Source of the DNA: Clostridiales bacterium
GTDB lineage: Bacteria; Bacillota; Clostridia; Oscillospirales; CAG-272
Direction: 5' to 3'
NCBI GenBank assembly: GCA_016280525.1
Contig: JAEEGW010000381.1
Coordinates: 1 to 6,622 of the forward strand
DNA: 6,622 bases
Shown piece after piece: positions 5,758 to 6,622 of this stretch. The notes below the pieces were generated by a model, which was not told the origin of the DNA, searched no databases, and saw only the letters and a list, made by a program, of their open reading frames with translations. Position 1 is the first letter of the stretch; each line of letters opens with the position of its first letter. The translations under genes and the position numbers were made by a program.

Positions 5758-6618
5758 TTGAAAAACGAACGCGTAAAAAGAATTATAAGCGGCATTATAA
5801 TCGTTATAGTAACGTTTCCCATACTGTTTTTCACTGACACGCTCGTTATAACGTTTTATATGCTGACAGTCGCCGCACTCGGCGTATTTGAGCTTCTTAA
5901 ATGCTGCAAGCTCGATAAATGGTATATAATAGTTCCGGCGGAAATAATCGTTGCGGTATCGCATTTTATATGCAGGCTGCGCCTTTTCGGTCTTACAGAT
6001 CTACAGCCGCAGAAGCTGATACTGATATACGTATTCATGGCGTTTCTGTTTATCTTATATATGTTTACTTTGAGCGTATTCATACCGTCAAAGTACAACA
6101 TTGAGACGAACGGTTTCGCGTCTTTGATGTTTTTATACATCCTTGCAGGAACCCTGGCGCCCGTTATGTTATGCGAGCTCAAAAACGGCGCGTTTGATTT
6201 TCCGCTTATATTCATATCAGCCTGGATGACGGACTGGTTCGCGTACGCTATAGGAAGCAAGCTCGGCAAGCACAAGCTCTGCCCGACCATATCTCCGAAA
6301 AAGTCGGTTGAAGGCGCTGTCGGCGGCATTATTGGCAATATCGTGGGATTTGCGATATACGTCGGAGTTCTGGCTATATTCTTCCCGCATATCAAACCGA
6401 ATTACATATCGCTTCTTATATCCGCGGTCGTTTTGTCCGTCGTATCTCAGCTGGGCGACTTGTTCATGTCGCTTGTGAAGCGCAGATTCGGCATAAAGGA
6501 TTTCAGTAAAGTGATACCCGGCCACGGCGGTATTCTTGACCGGTTTGACAGCATTACTGCCGTTTCGATCGTGATATTCATATTCTACTCAGTTTTCAGT
6601 ATTACAAGAGGTTTTTAA
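5758..6618 (+). CDS. cdsA: Phosphatidate cytidylyltransferase (CDP-diglyceride synthase)
   Basis: Integral membrane enzyme that makes CDP-diacylglycerol from phosphatidic acid and CTP, the precursor of bacterial phospholipids. Its 286 aa contain about eight or nine hydrophobic segments, starting at about residues 9-25. The CdsA signature is complete at 238-264, from SLVKRR through KD (247-248), PGHGG (254-258) and DRFD (261-264). Upstream lie AWMTDWFAYAIGSKLGKHKL (155-174), with conserved D159, and ISPKKSVEG (178-186). The start is TTG at 5758: the product then begins LKNERVKRIISG, as family members do, and the next in-frame ATG is far inside (residue 35). The ribosome binding site is weak (GGTGA at 5752-5756, almost touching the TTG), so coupling to uppS, 22 bases upstream, is likely. 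Confidence 0.96.
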   Translation: MKNERVKRIISGIIIVIVTFPILFFTDTLVITFYMLTVAALGVFELLKCCKLDKWYIIVPAEIIVAVSHFICRLRLFGLTDLQPQKLILIYVFMAFLFILYMFTLSVFIPSKYNIETNGFASLMFLYILAGTLAPVMLCELKNGAFDFPLIFISAWMTDWFAYAIGSKLGKHKLCPTISPKKSVEGAVGGIIGNIVGFAIYVGVLAIFFPHIKPNYISLLISAVVLSVVSQLGDLFMSLVKRRFGIKDFSKVIPGHGGILDRFDSITAVSIVIFIFYSVFSITRGF

Positions 6619-6622
6619 TGAT
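6618..6622 (+). CDS. Probable start of the next operon gene (cut by window edge)
   Basis: ATG at 6618-6620 overlaps the cdsA stop TAA by one base (TAATG). AAGAGG at 6605-6610, 7 nt upstream, is a fair Shine-Dalgarno. Only five bases are visible, so the product cannot be read. In many Bacillota the gene after cdsA is dxr (1-deoxy-D-xylulose 5-phosphate reductoisomerase), followed by the RseP-type protease gene; that is expectation from known gene order, not evidence in this window. Confidence 0.4.

Noticed and set aside
5856..6395. 179-codon minus-strand frame inside cdsA
   Set aside because: Antisense shadow of a membrane protein gene; no ribosome binding site or family features seen.
1..6622. 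Search for CRISPR repeats, insertion sequences, tRNA or rRNA genes, phage or defence genes
   Set aside because: No direct-repeat array, transposase, tRNA cloverleaf or foreign gene block was seen. Every sizeable frame on the + strand belongs to a core gene.

Overview
The window is a stretch of conserved housekeeping genes from a bacterium of the Bacillota, most likely class Clostridia. Three things support this: the order rpsB-tsf-pyrH-frr-uppS-cdsA, a small YlmC/YmxH-type PRC-barrel gene of the kind annotated as a sporulation protein in clostridia, and moderate G+C with heavy use of the Ile codon ATA. I cannot place it below class level. All genes are on the + strand, and no gene-free stretch reaches 300 bases.

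Left part (1-1700): the C-terminal end of recN (DNA repair), then one base later tyrS (tyrosyl-tRNA synthetase). After a 64-base gap comes the YlmC/YmxH-family gene. A long, nearly perfect hairpin encloses its Shine-Dalgarno sequence and start codon.

Middle part (1701-3666): a strong vegetative-type promoter (TTGAAA-17-TATACT with an extended -10) drives rpsB-tsf (ribosomal protein S2 and elongation factor Ts). Its leader is about 120 nt, carries a 5'-terminal hairpin, a G+C-rich segment with competing inverted repeats and a possible 14-codon leader ORF. A textbook intrinsic terminator closes this unit just after tsf.

Right part (3667-6622): an A+T-rich spacer with a plausible promoter leads into pyrH-frr-uppS-cdsA (UMP kinase, ribosome recycling factor, undecaprenyl diphosphate synthase, phosphatidate cytidylyltransferase). 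The genes are tightly packed: frr and uppS overlap by one base, and cdsA starts with TTG 22 bases after uppS. The last five bases look like the start of the next gene, overlapping the cdsA stop by one base. By family gene order that gene is often dxr, but this cannot be shown here.

Together the genes serve protein synthesis (tRNA charging, ribosome assembly, elongation, recycling), pyrimidine nucleotide supply, and the lipid carrier and phospholipid precursors for the cell envelope. I found no mobile element, CRISPR array, tRNA, rRNA or novel multigene system. What deserves a second look lies in the non-coding control regions, an altered HIGH motif in TyrRS, and a cysteine-rich YlmC-like protein.
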